DNA of 64,000 bases from Pseudolysinimonas sp051954455. Its GTDB lineage: Bacteria; Actinomycetota; Actinomycetes; Actinomycetales; Microbacteriaceae. The position numbers and the translations under genes are program-made. This document shows positions 16,993 through 25,661 of the stretch, in pieces. The stretch's first letter is position 1. Every line of letters begins with the position of its first letter. The notes beneath the pieces were generated by a model. It was not told the origin of the DNA, made no database searches, and saw nothing but the letters and a program-made list of their open reading frames with translations. The stretch is from NCBI RefSeq assembly GCF_051954455.1, contig NZ_JBQCHS010000020.1, positions 91,601 through 155,600 on the forward strand. Direction: 5' to 3'.

Positions 16993-18000
16993 TTAGAGGC
17001 GGGCCGCGACGTACTCGGTGAAGTCGACGAGGCGGTTCGAGTAGCCCCACTCGTTGTCGTACCAGGCGTAGAGCTTCACCTGGTCGCCGATGATCTTGGT
17101 CAGCGGCGCGTCGTAGATCGACGAGTGCGGGTCGGTGACGATGTCGCTCGAGACGATCGGGTCCTCCGAGTAGCGCAGGATTCCCTTGAGCGGGCCCTCG
17201 GCTGCGGCCTTGTACGCCGCGTTGACCTCGTCGATGGTGACGACGCGCGACGAGGTGACCGTGAGGTCGGTGATCGATCCGGTCGGCACCGGCACGCGCA
17301 GCGAGTAGCCGTCGAGCTTGCCGTTGAGCTCCGGGAGCACGCGGCCGATGGCCTTCGCGGCGCCGGTCGAGGTCGGGACGATGTTGATCGCGGCGGCGCG
17401 GGCGCGGCGCAGGTCGCCGTGGGGTCCGTCCTGCAGGTTCTGGTCGGCAGTGTAGGCGTGGACCGTCGTCATGAGGCCGCGCTCGATGCCGAAGGCGTCG
17501 TTGAAGACCTTGGCGAGCGGGGCGAGGGAGTTCGTGGTGCACGACGCGTTCGACAGGACGTGCATCGTGGCCGGGTCGTAGGTGCCCTCGTTGACGCCCA
17601 TGACGAACGTGCCGTCGTCGCCCGTCGCGGGGGCGGAGACGATGACCTTCTTGGCGCCGCCGCCGTCGATGTGCTTGCGGGCGTCCTCGGCCTTGGTGAA
17701 CCGGCCGGTCGACTCGATGACGATGTCGACGCCGTGGTCGGCCCACTTCAAGGCGGCGGGGTCGCGCTCCTCGAACACCGTGATCGGCTTGCCGTCGACG
17801 ACGATGCTGTCGCCCTCGACCGAGACCTCGGCGGGGAGGCGACCGGTGATCGAGTCGTACTTCAACAGGTTGGCGAGAGCGTTGTTGTCGGTGAGGTCGT
17901 TGACCGCGACGATCTCGACGTCGGCGCCCTTGGCGAGGGCGGCGCGGAAGTAGTTGCGACCGATGCGGCCGAAGCCGTTGATGCCGATCTTGACGGGCAC
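16993..18000 (-). CDS. gap: Glyceraldehyde-3-phosphate dehydrogenase, type I
   Basis: 335-residue glycolytic dehydrogenase. It has the Rossmann motif INGFGRIGRN at 7-16, aspartate D35 after the second beta strand (typical of NAD rather than NADP use), and the catalytic cysteine C154 in ASCTTNSLAPL. It is the first gene of gap-pgk-tpiA-secG-rbpA. The GTG start has a strong AAGGAG ribosome binding site, and a 14-base perfect palindrome sits right upstream of that site. Confidence 0.98.
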   Translation of the reverse strand: MPVKIGINGFGRIGRNYFRAALAKGADVEIVAVNDLTDNNALANLLKYDSITGRLPAEVSVEGDSIVVDGKPITVFEERDPAALKWADHGVDIVIESTGRFTKAEDARKHIDGGGAKKVIVSAPATGDDGTFVMGVNEGTYDPATMHVLSNASCTTNSLAPLAKVFNDAFGIERGLMTTVHAYTADQNLQDGPHGDLRRARAAAINIVPTSTGAAKAIGRVLPELNGKLDGYSLRVPVPTGSITDLTVTSSRVVTIDEVNAAYKAAAEGPLKGILRYSEDPIVSSDIVTDPHSSIYDAPLTKIIGDQVKLYAWYDNEWGYSNRLVDFTEYVAARL

Positions 18001-18016
18001 GGGAGTGTCTCCTTGC

Positions 18017-18030
18017 CGGACGCGCGTCCG
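18017..18030. repeat. 14-base perfect palindrome beside the gap ribosome binding site
   Basis: CGGACGCGCGTCCG is its own reverse complement. It lies only two bases upstream of the AAGGAG of gap. It may be an operator for a glycolysis regulator or an mRNA hairpin that affects ribosome access. Confidence 0.45.
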
Positions 18031-18070
18031 CGCGCCGCTCGTAGGGGTGTGGTGGTGGCGTTGGACGGCG

Positions 18071-18107
18071 GCGGCCGGGCCGGATCACGAGGTCCGGGCC
18101 CGGCCGC
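18071..18107 (-). terminator. Hairpin terminator of sodA
   Basis: An exact 11-base inverted repeat (GCGGCCGGGCC and its complement) with a 15-base loop, nine bases after the sodA stop. It lacks a T-tract, as is common for GC-rich actinobacteria. It also separates sodA from the gap promoter region. Confidence 0.65.
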
Positions 18108-18115
18108 GTCGCCGA

Positions 18116-18745
18116 TTACGACAGTAGCAGCAGGCCTTCGGTCTTCTCCCGCGCGGTGGTGAAGCGCTGCGCGGCGTTCTCCCAGTTGGCGATGTTCCAG
18201 AACGCCTTCACGTAGTCGGCCTTGACGTTGAGGTAGTCGAGGTAGAAGGCGTGCTCCCACATGTCGAGCTGGAGGACCGGGATGGTCGCCTGCGCGGTGT
18301 TCGCCTGCTGGTCGAACAGCTGCTGGATGATGAGGCGCTTGCCCACCGGGTCCCACGACAGCACGGCCCAGCCGGAGCCCTGGATGCCGGTCGCCGCGGC
18401 GGTGAAGTGCGCCTGGAACTTGTCGAACCCGCCGAAGAACTCGTCGATCGCGCTCGCGAGCTCGTTCCCCTCGGGGCGGCCCTGGCCGTCGCCGGTCAGG
18501 TTGGTCCAGAAGATCGAGTGGTTGACGTGACCGCCGAGGTTGAACGCGAGGTCCTTCTCGAGCTTGTTGACGTTGGCGAGGTCGCCGCTGTCACGCGCCT
18601 CCGCGAGCTTCTCGAGGGCGGTGTTGGCGCCCGCGACGTAGGTCGCGTGGTGCTTGTCGTGGTGCAGCTCCATGATCTTGCCGCTGATGTGCGGCTCGAG
18701 GGCTGCGTAGTCGTACGGGAGATCGGGCAGCGTGTATTCGGCCAT
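18116..18745 (-). CDS. sodA: Superoxide dismutase, Mn/Fe family (probably Mn)
   Basis: 209-residue cytoplasmic superoxide dismutase. The metal ligands are H28 (ELHHDKHH), H76 (GGHVNHSIFW), D161 and H165 (DMWEHAFY). At the position where mycobacterial iron enzymes carry the metal-determining His145, this protein has Q146 (FDQQAN), which favours manganese; that is family knowledge applied by alignment. No signal peptide is present. The ATG at 18743-18745 has a TAGATT -10 six bases upstream, so the mRNA should be leaderless. Confidence 0.96.
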   Translation of the reverse strand: MAEYTLPDLPYDYAALEPHISGKIMELHHDKHHATYVAGANTALEKLAEARDSGDLANVNKLEKDLAFNLGGHVNHSIFWTNLTGDGQGRPEGNELASAIDEFFGGFDKFQAHFTAAATGIQGSGWAVLSWDPVGKRLIIQQLFDQQANTAQATIPVLQLDMWEHAFYLDYLNVKADYVKAFWNIANWENAAQRFTTAREKTEGLLLLS

Positions 18746-18751
18746 GACTCG

Positions 18752-18757
18752 AATCTA
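18752..18757 (-). promoter_or_regulatory. -10 element of sodA (TAGATT), leaderless start
   Basis: TAGATT ends six bases before the sodA ATG. The -35 region would fall inside the whiA terminator stem, and no clear -35 hexamer is seen there. Confidence 0.6.
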
Positions 18758-18765
18758 GTGATCCG

Positions 18766-18795
18766 AGCCCCCTCCGCGCCGGGGTCGGAGGGGCT
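18766..18795 (-). terminator. Hairpin at the whiA 3' end
   Basis: Ten-base arms (AGCCCCTCCG type, with one bulged C) flank a nine-base loop. The distal arm overlaps the whiA stop codon. The hairpin lies within the promoter region of sodA, so it may serve both as whiA terminator and as upstream sequence for sodA. Confidence 0.55.
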
Positions 18796-19768
18796 ACTCC
18801 AAGCCTTCGGGAAGGTTCGCGTCGGTGCCCGGGATCCCGCGGTCGGAGGCCGACTTGTCGGCCATGGCGAGGAGGCGGCGGATGCGCCCCGCGACCGCGT
18901 CCTTCGTCATCGGCGGGTCGGCGTGGTGCCCCAGCTCGTCGAGGCTCGCGTCGCGGTGGGCGAGGCGGAGCTCCCCCGCGTACCGCAGGTGATCGGGGAC
19001 CTCGTCGCCGAGGATCTCGAGCGCGCGCTCGACGCGGGCGCAGGCGGCGACGGCCGCCTGGGCGCTGCGGCGGAGGTTCGCGTCGTCGAAGTTGACGAGC
19101 CGGTTCGCGGTCGCCCGGACCTCGCGGCGCTGGCGCATCTCCTCCCACGACGCGACGGTGCGGTCGGCGCCCATGAGCCGGAGCATCGCCGCGATCGACT
19201 CCCCGTCGCGGATCACGACGCGGTGCACGCCGCGCACCTCGCGCGCCTTGGCGACGATGTGGAGGCGGCCGGCCGCGCCGACGAGCGCCATCGCGGACTC
19301 GTTGCCGGGGGCGCTCACCTCGAGCGCGGCGGAGCGGCCCGGATCGGTGAGGGAGCCGTGGGCGAGGAAGGCCCCGCGCCAGACGGCGGCGAGTTCCTCC
19401 CGCGACCCGGTGGTCAGGCGGTTGGGAAGGCCGCGCACGGGGCGGCGGCGGGCGTCGAGGAGCCCCGTCTGGCGGGCGAGGGTCTCGCCGCCGTCGAGGA
19501 CGCGCACGAGGTAGGTGCTCGCGCGCCGCAGGTTGCCGCCGGAGATCACCGACACCTCGCTGCGGACGCCGTACAGCTCGGCGAGGTCCTTGCGCACCCG
19601 GCGGGCGATCTGCGGCGAGTCGAGCTCCGACTCCACCGCGATCCGGCCCGAGATGATGTGCAGGCCGCCCGAGAACCGCAGGATCGCGGCCAGCTCGGCC
19701 GCTCGGACCGAGGTGCGCCCGGCCTCGACGGCCGCCAACTCCTCCTTGACGTCGGCGGTCAATGCCAC
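18794..19768 (-). CDS. whiA: Sporulation/cell-division regulator WhiA
   Basis: 324-residue WhiA family protein with an N-terminal LAGLIDADG-like domain (ADVKEELAAVE at the start, AAELAAILRFSGG near 22-34) and a C-terminal helix-turn-helix region (SLDELGHHADPPMTKDAVAGRIRRLL near 275-302). In Streptomyces it activates cell-division genes; in non-sporulating actinobacteria it is kept and probably links growth to division. GTG start at 19766-19768. It follows rapZ, but the yvcK gene that often separates or accompanies them is absent. Confidence 0.96.
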   Translation of the reverse strand: MALTADVKEELAAVEAGRTSVRAAELAAILRFSGGLHIISGRIAVESELDSPQIARRVRKDLAELYGVRSEVSVISGGNLRRASTYLVRVLDGGETLARQTGLLDARRRPVRGLPNRLTTGSREELAAVWRGAFLAHGSLTDPGRSAALEVSAPGNESAMALVGAAGRLHIVAKAREVRGVHRVVIRDGESIAAMLRLMGADRTVASWEEMRQRREVRATANRLVNFDDANLRRSAQAAVAACARVERALEILGDEVPDHLRYAGELRLAHRDASLDELGHHADPPMTKDAVAGRIRRLLAMADKSASDRGIPGTDANLPEGLE

Positions 19769-19792
19769 GCGCTCCGCCCTTCCGGCCGTCGT

Positions 19793-20662
19793 CTACTCGC
19801 GGCCCAGATCTCGATGCTTGACGCTCACGGTCAGATCCGGCAGGGCGCGCAACCGGCGCCCCAGCTCCTCCGCGATGGCCACCGAGCGGTGCTTCCCGCC
19901 CGTGCATCCGATAGCGATCGTAGCGTGCCGCTTGTTCTCGCGACGGTACCCGGCCAGCACGGGGGTCAGCGCCCGGACGTACGCGTCGATGAACTCGGTC
20001 GCCCCCTCCTGCTCCAGGACGTAGCGCTCCACGCTCGGATCGAGGCCGTCGAGGGGCCGCAGCTCGGGCACCCAGAACGGGTTCGGGAGGAACCGGCAGT
20101 CGGCCACGAGATCGGCGTCGGAGGGCAGGCCGTACTTGAATCCGAAGCTCTGCACGGCGATGCGCGTGGTCTGGTCGGCGGACTCGGAGAACTGCTCCGT
20201 GATGAGCGCCGCGAGCTGGTGGATGTTGAGGTCGCTCGTGTCGATGACGATGTCGCTCTGGCTGCGCAGCTCCGCCATCCGCGCCCGCTCGGCCGTGATG
20301 CCGTCCAGCAGGGTGCCGTGGCCCTGCAGCGGATGCGGGCGCCGGACCTGCTCGAACCGCCGCACGAGCGCCTGATCGGTGGCCTCCAGGAACACGAGGC
20401 GCACCTCGGATGCGGTGCCTCGCAGCGACTCGAGCGCCGACTCGGTGTCGGCGAAGAGCTTGCCCCCGCGTACGTCGACGATCGCCGCGACCCGCGGGAT
20501 GCTGTCGCCGGTGTGCTCGGCCAGCTCGACGAGCGGCCGCAGCATCTGCGGCGGAAGGTTGTCGACCACGAACCAGCCGAGGTCCTCGAGAGCGTCGGCG
20601 GCGGTCGATCGTCCCGCCCCGGACATGCCCGTCACGACGAGGATCTGCCGGTCCGACGTCAT
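19793..20662 (-). CDS. rapZ: RNase adapter/nucleotide-binding protein RapZ (YvcJ)
   Basis: 289-residue P-loop protein. The N-terminal Walker A is GMSGAGRST at 12-20, with arginine where most P-loops have lysine. The C-terminal domain shows SFGFKYGLPSDADLV, DCRFLPNPF and IAIGCTGGKHRSVAIAEEL, the conserved RapZ blocks. In enteric bacteria RapZ controls glucosamine-6-phosphate synthase through small RNAs; in Gram-positive bacteria its role is less clear. It starts four bases after uvrC and is part of uvrA-uvrC-rapZ-whiA. Confidence 0.95.
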   Translation of the reverse strand: MTSDRQILVVTGMSGAGRSTAADALEDLGWFVVDNLPPQMLRPLVELAEHTGDSIPRVAAIVDVRGGKLFADTESALESLRGTASEVRLVFLEATDQALVRRFEQVRRPHPLQGHGTLLDGITAERARMAELRSQSDIVIDTSDLNIHQLAALITEQFSESADQTTRIAVQSFGFKYGLPSDADLVADCRFLPNPFWVPELRPLDGLDPSVERYVLEQEGATEFIDAYVRALTPVLAGYRRENKRHATIAIGCTGGKHRSVAIAEELGRRLRALPDLTVSVKHRDLGRE

Positions 20663-20666
20663 GGTC

Positions 20667-22688
20667 CTATTCTGCCGGTGCGGAGGCGCCCTCGCCGAGC
20701 CGCACGACGATCGACTCGGCCAGCACCGGCCCGATGCCCTTGACGGCGGCGATCTCGTCCCGGCTCGCGGCGCGGAGCCGCTTCACCGAGCCGAAGTGCT
20801 TGAGGAGCGTCTTCACGCGGGCCGGCCCGAGACCCGGCACCTCGGCGAGCTGGGATCCGATGTCGTTCCGACGCTTCTGCCGCTGGAAGGTGATGGCGAA
20901 GCGGTGCGCCTCGTCGCGGATCCGCTGGATCATGAACAGCGCCTCGCTGTTGCGCGGCAGGATCACCGGGAAGTCCTGCCCGGGCAGCCAGATCTCCTCG
21001 AGCCGCTTGGCGATCCCGGCGACCGGGATGTCGTGGATGCCGAGTTCGCGCATGGTGCGCGCCGCGGCCTCCACCTGCGGCTGACCGCCGTCGACGAGGA
21101 TGAGCCCCGGGCGGTAGGCGAAGCGGCGCTTGCGACGCTGGGCGACCGTTCCCTCCTCCGCCGCGAGGGGCGCGTCATCGTCGTCGTCGCCGGCGGGCAC
21201 GTCCTCCTCGACCCCCGCGACGTCCTCGTCGTCGAGGTGGGCGAGGCGGCGGCTCAGCACCTGGTGCAGCGACTCGAGGTCGTCGGCGTAGCCCGGGATC
21301 GCGAACTTGCGGTAAGCGCTCTTCTTGGGCAGGCCGTCCTCGAAGACCACCATCGAGGCGACGATGTTGGTACCGCCGAGGTGCGAGACGTCGTAGCACT
21401 CCATCCGGAGCGGCGCCTCGGGCAGCCCGAGCGCGGTCTGGATGTCGTTGAGCGCCTCGGTGCGGGCGACGTAGTCGGCCGAGCGACGGTTCTTGTAGAG
21501 GATGAGCGCCTGGCGCGCGTTCATGGTCGCGTTCTCCATCACGCGCGCCTTGTCGCCGCGTTGCGCGGTGCGGATGGTGACCGCTCCCCCGCGCGGCCGC
21601 ATCCCGGCCAGCCAGGTCTCGAGCGCGGTCGCGTCGGCCGGGACGGCGGGGACGATGATCTCGCGCGGCGGGGTGTCCGTCTCGTATGCCGTCTCGAGCA
21701 TCTGCTCGACGAGCTCGCCGGTCGTGAGATCCAGCTCCTTGTCGACGACCCAGCTCCGCACACCGCGGATGCGGCCGCCGCGGACGACGAACTGCTGGAT
21801 CGCGGCGGCGAGCTCGTCCTCCTCGACGCCGAAGACGTCGGCCTCGGCGGTCTCCGGCAGCACGACGGCCGACTTCTCGAGCACGTTCTCGAGCGCCTGG
21901 ATCCGGTCGCGGATCCGCGCGGCCTCCTCGTACTCCATCGCCGCGGAGGCGTTCTGCATCGCCCGGCGCAGGTGCGTGATGACGCTCGTGTCGTGGCTCG
22001 CCATGAACGCGACGAACTGGTCGACGACGGCGCGGTGCTCCTCGACCGTCACGGTGTAGGAGCACGGACCGAAGCAGCGGCCGATCTGGCCCGGGAAGCA
22101 GGGACGACCGGTCTGCATCGCGCGCTGGTAGCTGGAGTCCGAGCACGTCCGGATCGGGAACGCCTTGATCATCAGGTCGATGGTCTCGCGCACGGCCCAG
22201 ATCTTCGGGTACGGGCCGAAGTACCGCGCACCCGGGATCCGATGGTTGCGGGTGACCATGACCCGGGGCGCCTCGTCCGCGAGCGTGACCGCCATGTAGG
22301 GATAGCTCTTGTCGTCGCGGAACTTGACGTTGAACGGCGGATCGAACTCCTTGATCCAGGTGTATTCGAGCTGCAGGGCCTCGACGTCGCTCCCGACGAC
22401 CGTCCACTCGACGCCCGTTGCGGTCATCACCATGCGGCGGGTGCGCTGGTGCAGGTTGCCGAGGGGCTGGAAGTAGTTCGACAGGCGTGACCGGAGGTTG
22501 ATCGCCTTGCCGACGTAGAGCACGCGCCCGCCCGCACCGCGGAACCGGTAGACGCCGGGGCTGGTCGGGATCTCGGAGGGCTTCGGGCGCCAGTCGCGGG
22601 TGGCGCGGCGAGCGAGGTCCGCCGGGGAGCGGCTCGACTCGCCGTCGAGGGCGACGCGCCCCGGCCCGGACATGCCGAGGGACGCCAT
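20667..22688 (-). CDS. uvrC: UvrABC system protein C (excinuclease)
   Basis: 673-residue nuclease that makes both cuts in nucleotide excision repair. Domains in order: GIY-YIG nuclease (PGVYRFRGAGGRVLYVGKAI, about 40-60), UVR motif binding UvrB (YEEAARIRDRIQALENV, about 250), RNase-H-like nuclease (LILVDGGQPQVEAAARTM), and a C-terminal double helix-hairpin-helix (VPGLGPARVKTLLKHFGSV and VKGIGPVLAESIV). ATG 22686-22688 overlaps the uvrA stop as TGATG; an internal ATG five codons later is also possible. Readings upstream of 22688 are shadows of uvrA. Confidence 0.97.
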   Translation of the reverse strand: MASLGMSGPGRVALDGESSRSPADLARRATRDWRPKPSEIPTSPGVYRFRGAGGRVLYVGKAINLRSRLSNYFQPLGNLHQRTRRMVMTATGVEWTVVGSDVEALQLEYTWIKEFDPPFNVKFRDDKSYPYMAVTLADEAPRVMVTRNHRIPGARYFGPYPKIWAVRETIDLMIKAFPIRTCSDSSYQRAMQTGRPCFPGQIGRCFGPCSYTVTVEEHRAVVDQFVAFMASHDTSVITHLRRAMQNASAAMEYEEAARIRDRIQALENVLEKSAVVLPETAEADVFGVEEDELAAAIQQFVVRGGRIRGVRSWVVDKELDLTTGELVEQMLETAYETDTPPREIIVPAVPADATALETWLAGMRPRGGAVTIRTAQRGDKARVMENATMNARQALILYKNRRSADYVARTEALNDIQTALGLPEAPLRMECYDVSHLGGTNIVASMVVFEDGLPKKSAYRKFAIPGYADDLESLHQVLSRRLAHLDDEDVAGVEEDVPAGDDDDDAPLAAEEGTVAQRRKRRFAYRPGLILVDGGQPQVEAAARTMRELGIHDIPVAGIAKRLEEIWLPGQDFPVILPRNSEALFMIQRIRDEAHRFAITFQRQKRRNDIGSQLAEVPGLGPARVKTLLKHFGSVKRLRAASRDEIAAVKGIGPVLAESIVVRLGEGASAPAE

Positions 22689-25615
22689 CAGCCGGCCTTC
22701 CGGCGCCGCTGCGGGGCCGAGATCACCCGGCCCGCGCCCACGGCCTCCGCATCGAGCAGCTCCTTGAGGAACACGCCCGTGTGGCTGCCCTTCGTGACCG
22801 CGATCTCCTCCGGCGTGCCGGTGGCGATCACCTGCCCCCCGCCGGACCCGCCCTCGGGGCCCATGTCGATGATCCAGTCGGCGCTCTTGATCACGTCGAG
22901 GTTGTGCTCGATGACGATGACCGTGTTGCCCTTCTCGACGAGCCCGTTCAGCACGAGGAGGAGCTTCCGCACATCCTCGAAGTGGAGCCCGGTCGTCGGC
23001 TCGTCGAGCACGTACACGCTGCGGCCGTTGGAGCGCTTCTGCAGCTCGGTCGCGAGCTTGACGCGCTGCGCCTCGCCGCCGGAGAGCGTGGTCGCGCTCT
23101 GCCCGAGCCGGACGTAGCCGAGGCCGACGTCGACGAGGGTGCGCAGGTAGCGGTGGATCGCGCTGATCGGCTCGAAGAACTCCGCCGCCTCGCTGATCGG
23201 CATGTCGAGCACCTCGGCGATGTTCTTCCCCTTGTAGTGCACCTGGAGCGTGTCGCGGTTGTAGCGCGCGCCGTTGCAGGTCTCGCACACGACGTAGACG
23301 TCGGGCAGGAAGTTCATCTCGATCTTGATCGTGCCGTCGCCCTGGCAGGTCTCGCAGCGACCGCCCTTGACGTTGAAGCTGAACCGCCCCGGCTGGTACC
23401 CGCGCGCCTTCGCCTCGATGGTCTCGGCGAACAGGGTGCGGATGCGGTCGAAGACGCCCGTGTACGTCGCCGGGTTGGACCGCGGGGTGCGGCCGATCGG
23501 CGCCTGGTCGACGTGCACGACCTTGTCGAGGTTCTCGAGCCCCGTCACCCGGCGATGCCGCCCCGGCACCTGGCGCGCGTTGTTGAGGGTGTTCGCGAGC
23601 ACCTTGTAGAGGATGTCGTTGACGAGGCTCGACTTGCCCGACCCCGACACGCCGGTGACGGCGGTGAACGTGCCGAGCGGGAACTCGACCGTCACGTCGC
23701 GCAGGTTGTTCGCCTTCGCGCCCTCGACGGTGATGAGCCGCTTCCGGTCGACGGGCCGCCGGCTGGTCGGCATCTCGATCGCGCGCCGTCCGGCGAGGTA
23801 GTCGCCGGTCACCGATTCGCGGTTGTCGAGCAGCGACGGGTAGTCGCCGGAGTGGACGACGAGACCGCCGTGCTCGCCGGCCCCCGGTCCGATGTCGACG
23901 ATCCAGTCGGCGGTGCGGATGGTGTCCTCGTCGTGCTCGACGACGATGAGCGTGTTGCCGAGGTTCTTGAGCTTGACGAGGGTGTCGATCAGGCGGCGGT
24001 TGTCGCGCTGGTGCAGGCCGATCGACGGCTCGTCGAGCACGTAGAGCACGCCCGTGAGGCCGGAGCCGATCTGGGTCGCCAGCCGGATGCGCTGCGCCTC
24101 GCCGCCCGACAGCGTCGCCGCGGCGCGCGCCATCGTGAGGTAGCCGAGGCCGACCTCCAGCAGGAACTCCAGGCGGAGGCGGATCTCGCGCAGCACCGCC
24201 GCAGCGATCTTCGCCTCGCGTGCGGTCAGCTCGAGCTTCTCCATGAACGCGTACGACTCGAGGAGGCTGAGTTCCGCCACCGCCGAGATGCTGACGCCCG
24301 CGACGTGCACCGCCAGCACCTCGGGCTTCAGCCGCGCGCCGTGACAGACCGGGCAGGGGATCTCGCGCAGGTACTCGCCGTAGCGGGCCTGCGAGTAGTC
24401 GCTCTCCGCCTCGAGGTACTTGCGCTCGATGTAGGGCATGACGCCCTCGAAGCCCGTGGAGTACTTCATCGTGCGGCCGAAGCGGTTGCGCCACTGGACC
24501 TGCACCTCGAAGTCGTTGCCCTCGAGGATCGCGGTCCGCACCTGGTCGGACAGGTCCTGCCAAGGGGTGTCGAGATCGAAGTCGAGATCGCGGGCGAGCC
24601 CCTCGAGCAGCCGGCTGAAGTAGCTGTACACGCCCTTGCCGCCCTGGTTCCAGGGCAGGATGACGCCCTCGTTCAGCGTCAGGGTCGGGTCGCCGATCAG
24701 AAGATCGGGGTCGACGGCCATCTTCGTGCCGAGGCCCGAGCACTCCGGGCAGGCGCCGAACGGCGCGTTGAACGAGAATGTGCGCGGCTCGATCTCGGTG
24801 AGCGCGATGGGGTGGCCGTTCGGGCAGCTGAGCTTCTCGCTGAAGGTGCGGATGCGCTCCTTCGACTCGGCCGGCTCATCGACGAAGTCGACGGCGAGGA
24901 TGCCCTGCGTGAGGCCGAGGGCGGTCTCGACGGAGTCGGTCACCCGACCGAGCAGGTCGTCGGCGGCGACGAGACGGTCGACGACGACCGAGATGTCGTG
25001 CTTGTACTGCTTCTTGAGCTTCGGCGGATCGGACAGCTGCACCGTCTCGCCGTCCACGACCGCGCGCGAGTAGCCGCTCGCCGTCAGCTCCTTGAAGAGG
25101 TCGACGAACTCCCCCTTCTTCTGGCTGATGATCGGCGCGAGCACCTGGTAGCGGGTGCCGGTCGGCAGCTCCATGAGCTGATCGGCGATCTGCTGCACCG
25201 TCTGCCGCTGGATCGGCTCGCCGCAGATCGGGCAGTGCGGGATGCCGATGCGCGCCCAGAGGAGACGCATGTAGTCGTAGATCTCTGTGATCGTGCCGAC
25301 CGTCGAACGCGGATTGCGGTTGGTCGACTTCTGATCGATCGACACCGCCGGGCTCAGTCCCTCGATGAAGTCGACGTCCGGCCGGTCGACCTGCCCGAGG
25401 AACTGCCGCGCGTACGCGGACAGCGACTCGACGTACCGGCGCTGCCCCTCCGCGAAGATGGTGTCGAACGCAAGGCTCGACTTGCCGGACCCCGACAGAC
25501 CCGTGAACACGACCATCGAATCGCGCGGGATCTCGAGGTCGACGTCCTTGAGATTGTGCACCCGCGCGCCGCGGACGCTCAGCTTCTGCGGGCTGGGAAC
25601 GGGTGAGATCGACAC
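22688..25615 (-). CDS. uvrA: UvrABC system protein A (damage sensor ATPase)
   Basis: 975-residue ABC ATPase that recognises bulky DNA damage. It has two ATPase halves: GLSGSGKSS near residue 40 and GVSGSGKSS near 640, each with an LSGGEAQR signature and LDEP Walker B. Zinc-binding cysteines appear as CPICGEP, CPECSG and CETCQGDG...CETCNG. I choose the GTG at 25613-25615 because a TAGGAT -10 element covers the in-frame ATG at 25622-25624 and ends seven bases before this GTG; the ATG start would give 978 residues. It heads uvrA-uvrC-rapZ-whiA. No SOS box was recognised. Confidence 0.95.
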   Translation of the reverse strand: MSISPVPSPQKLSVRGARVHNLKDVDLEIPRDSMVVFTGLSGSGKSSLAFDTIFAEGQRRYVESLSAYARQFLGQVDRPDVDFIEGLSPAVSIDQKSTNRNPRSTVGTITEIYDYMRLLWARIGIPHCPICGEPIQRQTVQQIADQLMELPTGTRYQVLAPIISQKKGEFVDLFKELTASGYSRAVVDGETVQLSDPPKLKKQYKHDISVVVDRLVAADDLLGRVTDSVETALGLTQGILAVDFVDEPAESKERIRTFSEKLSCPNGHPIALTEIEPRTFSFNAPFGACPECSGLGTKMAVDPDLLIGDPTLTLNEGVILPWNQGGKGVYSYFSRLLEGLARDLDFDLDTPWQDLSDQVRTAILEGNDFEVQVQWRNRFGRTMKYSTGFEGVMPYIERKYLEAESDYSQARYGEYLREIPCPVCHGARLKPEVLAVHVAGVSISAVAELSLLESYAFMEKLELTAREAKIAAAVLREIRLRLEFLLEVGLGYLTMARAAATLSGGEAQRIRLATQIGSGLTGVLYVLDEPSIGLHQRDNRRLIDTLVKLKNLGNTLIVVEHDEDTIRTADWIVDIGPGAGEHGGLVVHSGDYPSLLDNRESVTGDYLAGRRAIEMPTSRRPVDRKRLITVEGAKANNLRDVTVEFPLGTFTAVTGVSGSGKSSLVNDILYKVLANTLNNARQVPGRHRRVTGLENLDKVVHVDQAPIGRTPRSNPATYTGVFDRIRTLFAETIEAKARGYQPGRFSFNVKGGRCETCQGDGTIKIEMNFLPDVYVVCETCNGARYNRDTLQVHYKGKNIAEVLDMPISEAAEFFEPISAIHRYLRTLVDVGLGYVRLGQSATTLSGGEAQRVKLATELQKRSNGRSVYVLDEPTTGLHFEDVRKLLLVLNGLVEKGNTVIVIEHNLDVIKSADWIIDMGPEGGSGGGQVIATGTPEEIAVTKGSHTGVFLKELLDAEAVGAGRVISAPQRRRKAG

Positions 25616-25622
25616 TCCCCCC

Positions 25623-25628
25623 ATCCTA
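25623..25628 (-). promoter_or_regulatory. -10 element of uvrA (TAGGAT)
   Basis: TAGGAT overlaps the upstream candidate ATG of uvrA, and ends seven bases before the in-frame GTG at 25613-25615. It therefore supports a leaderless start at that GTG. It lies in the 46 bases between uvrA and the uvrB stop. Confidence 0.55.
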
Positions 25629-25661
25629 CGAAGACCACCGACATTCGGCTGGCGGGCGGGG

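Noticed and set aside
22781..25606. A 941-codon open frame opposite uvrA.
   Set aside because: Low-complexity Leu/Arg/Asp/Val composition with no recognisable domain; it mirrors uvrA codon use.
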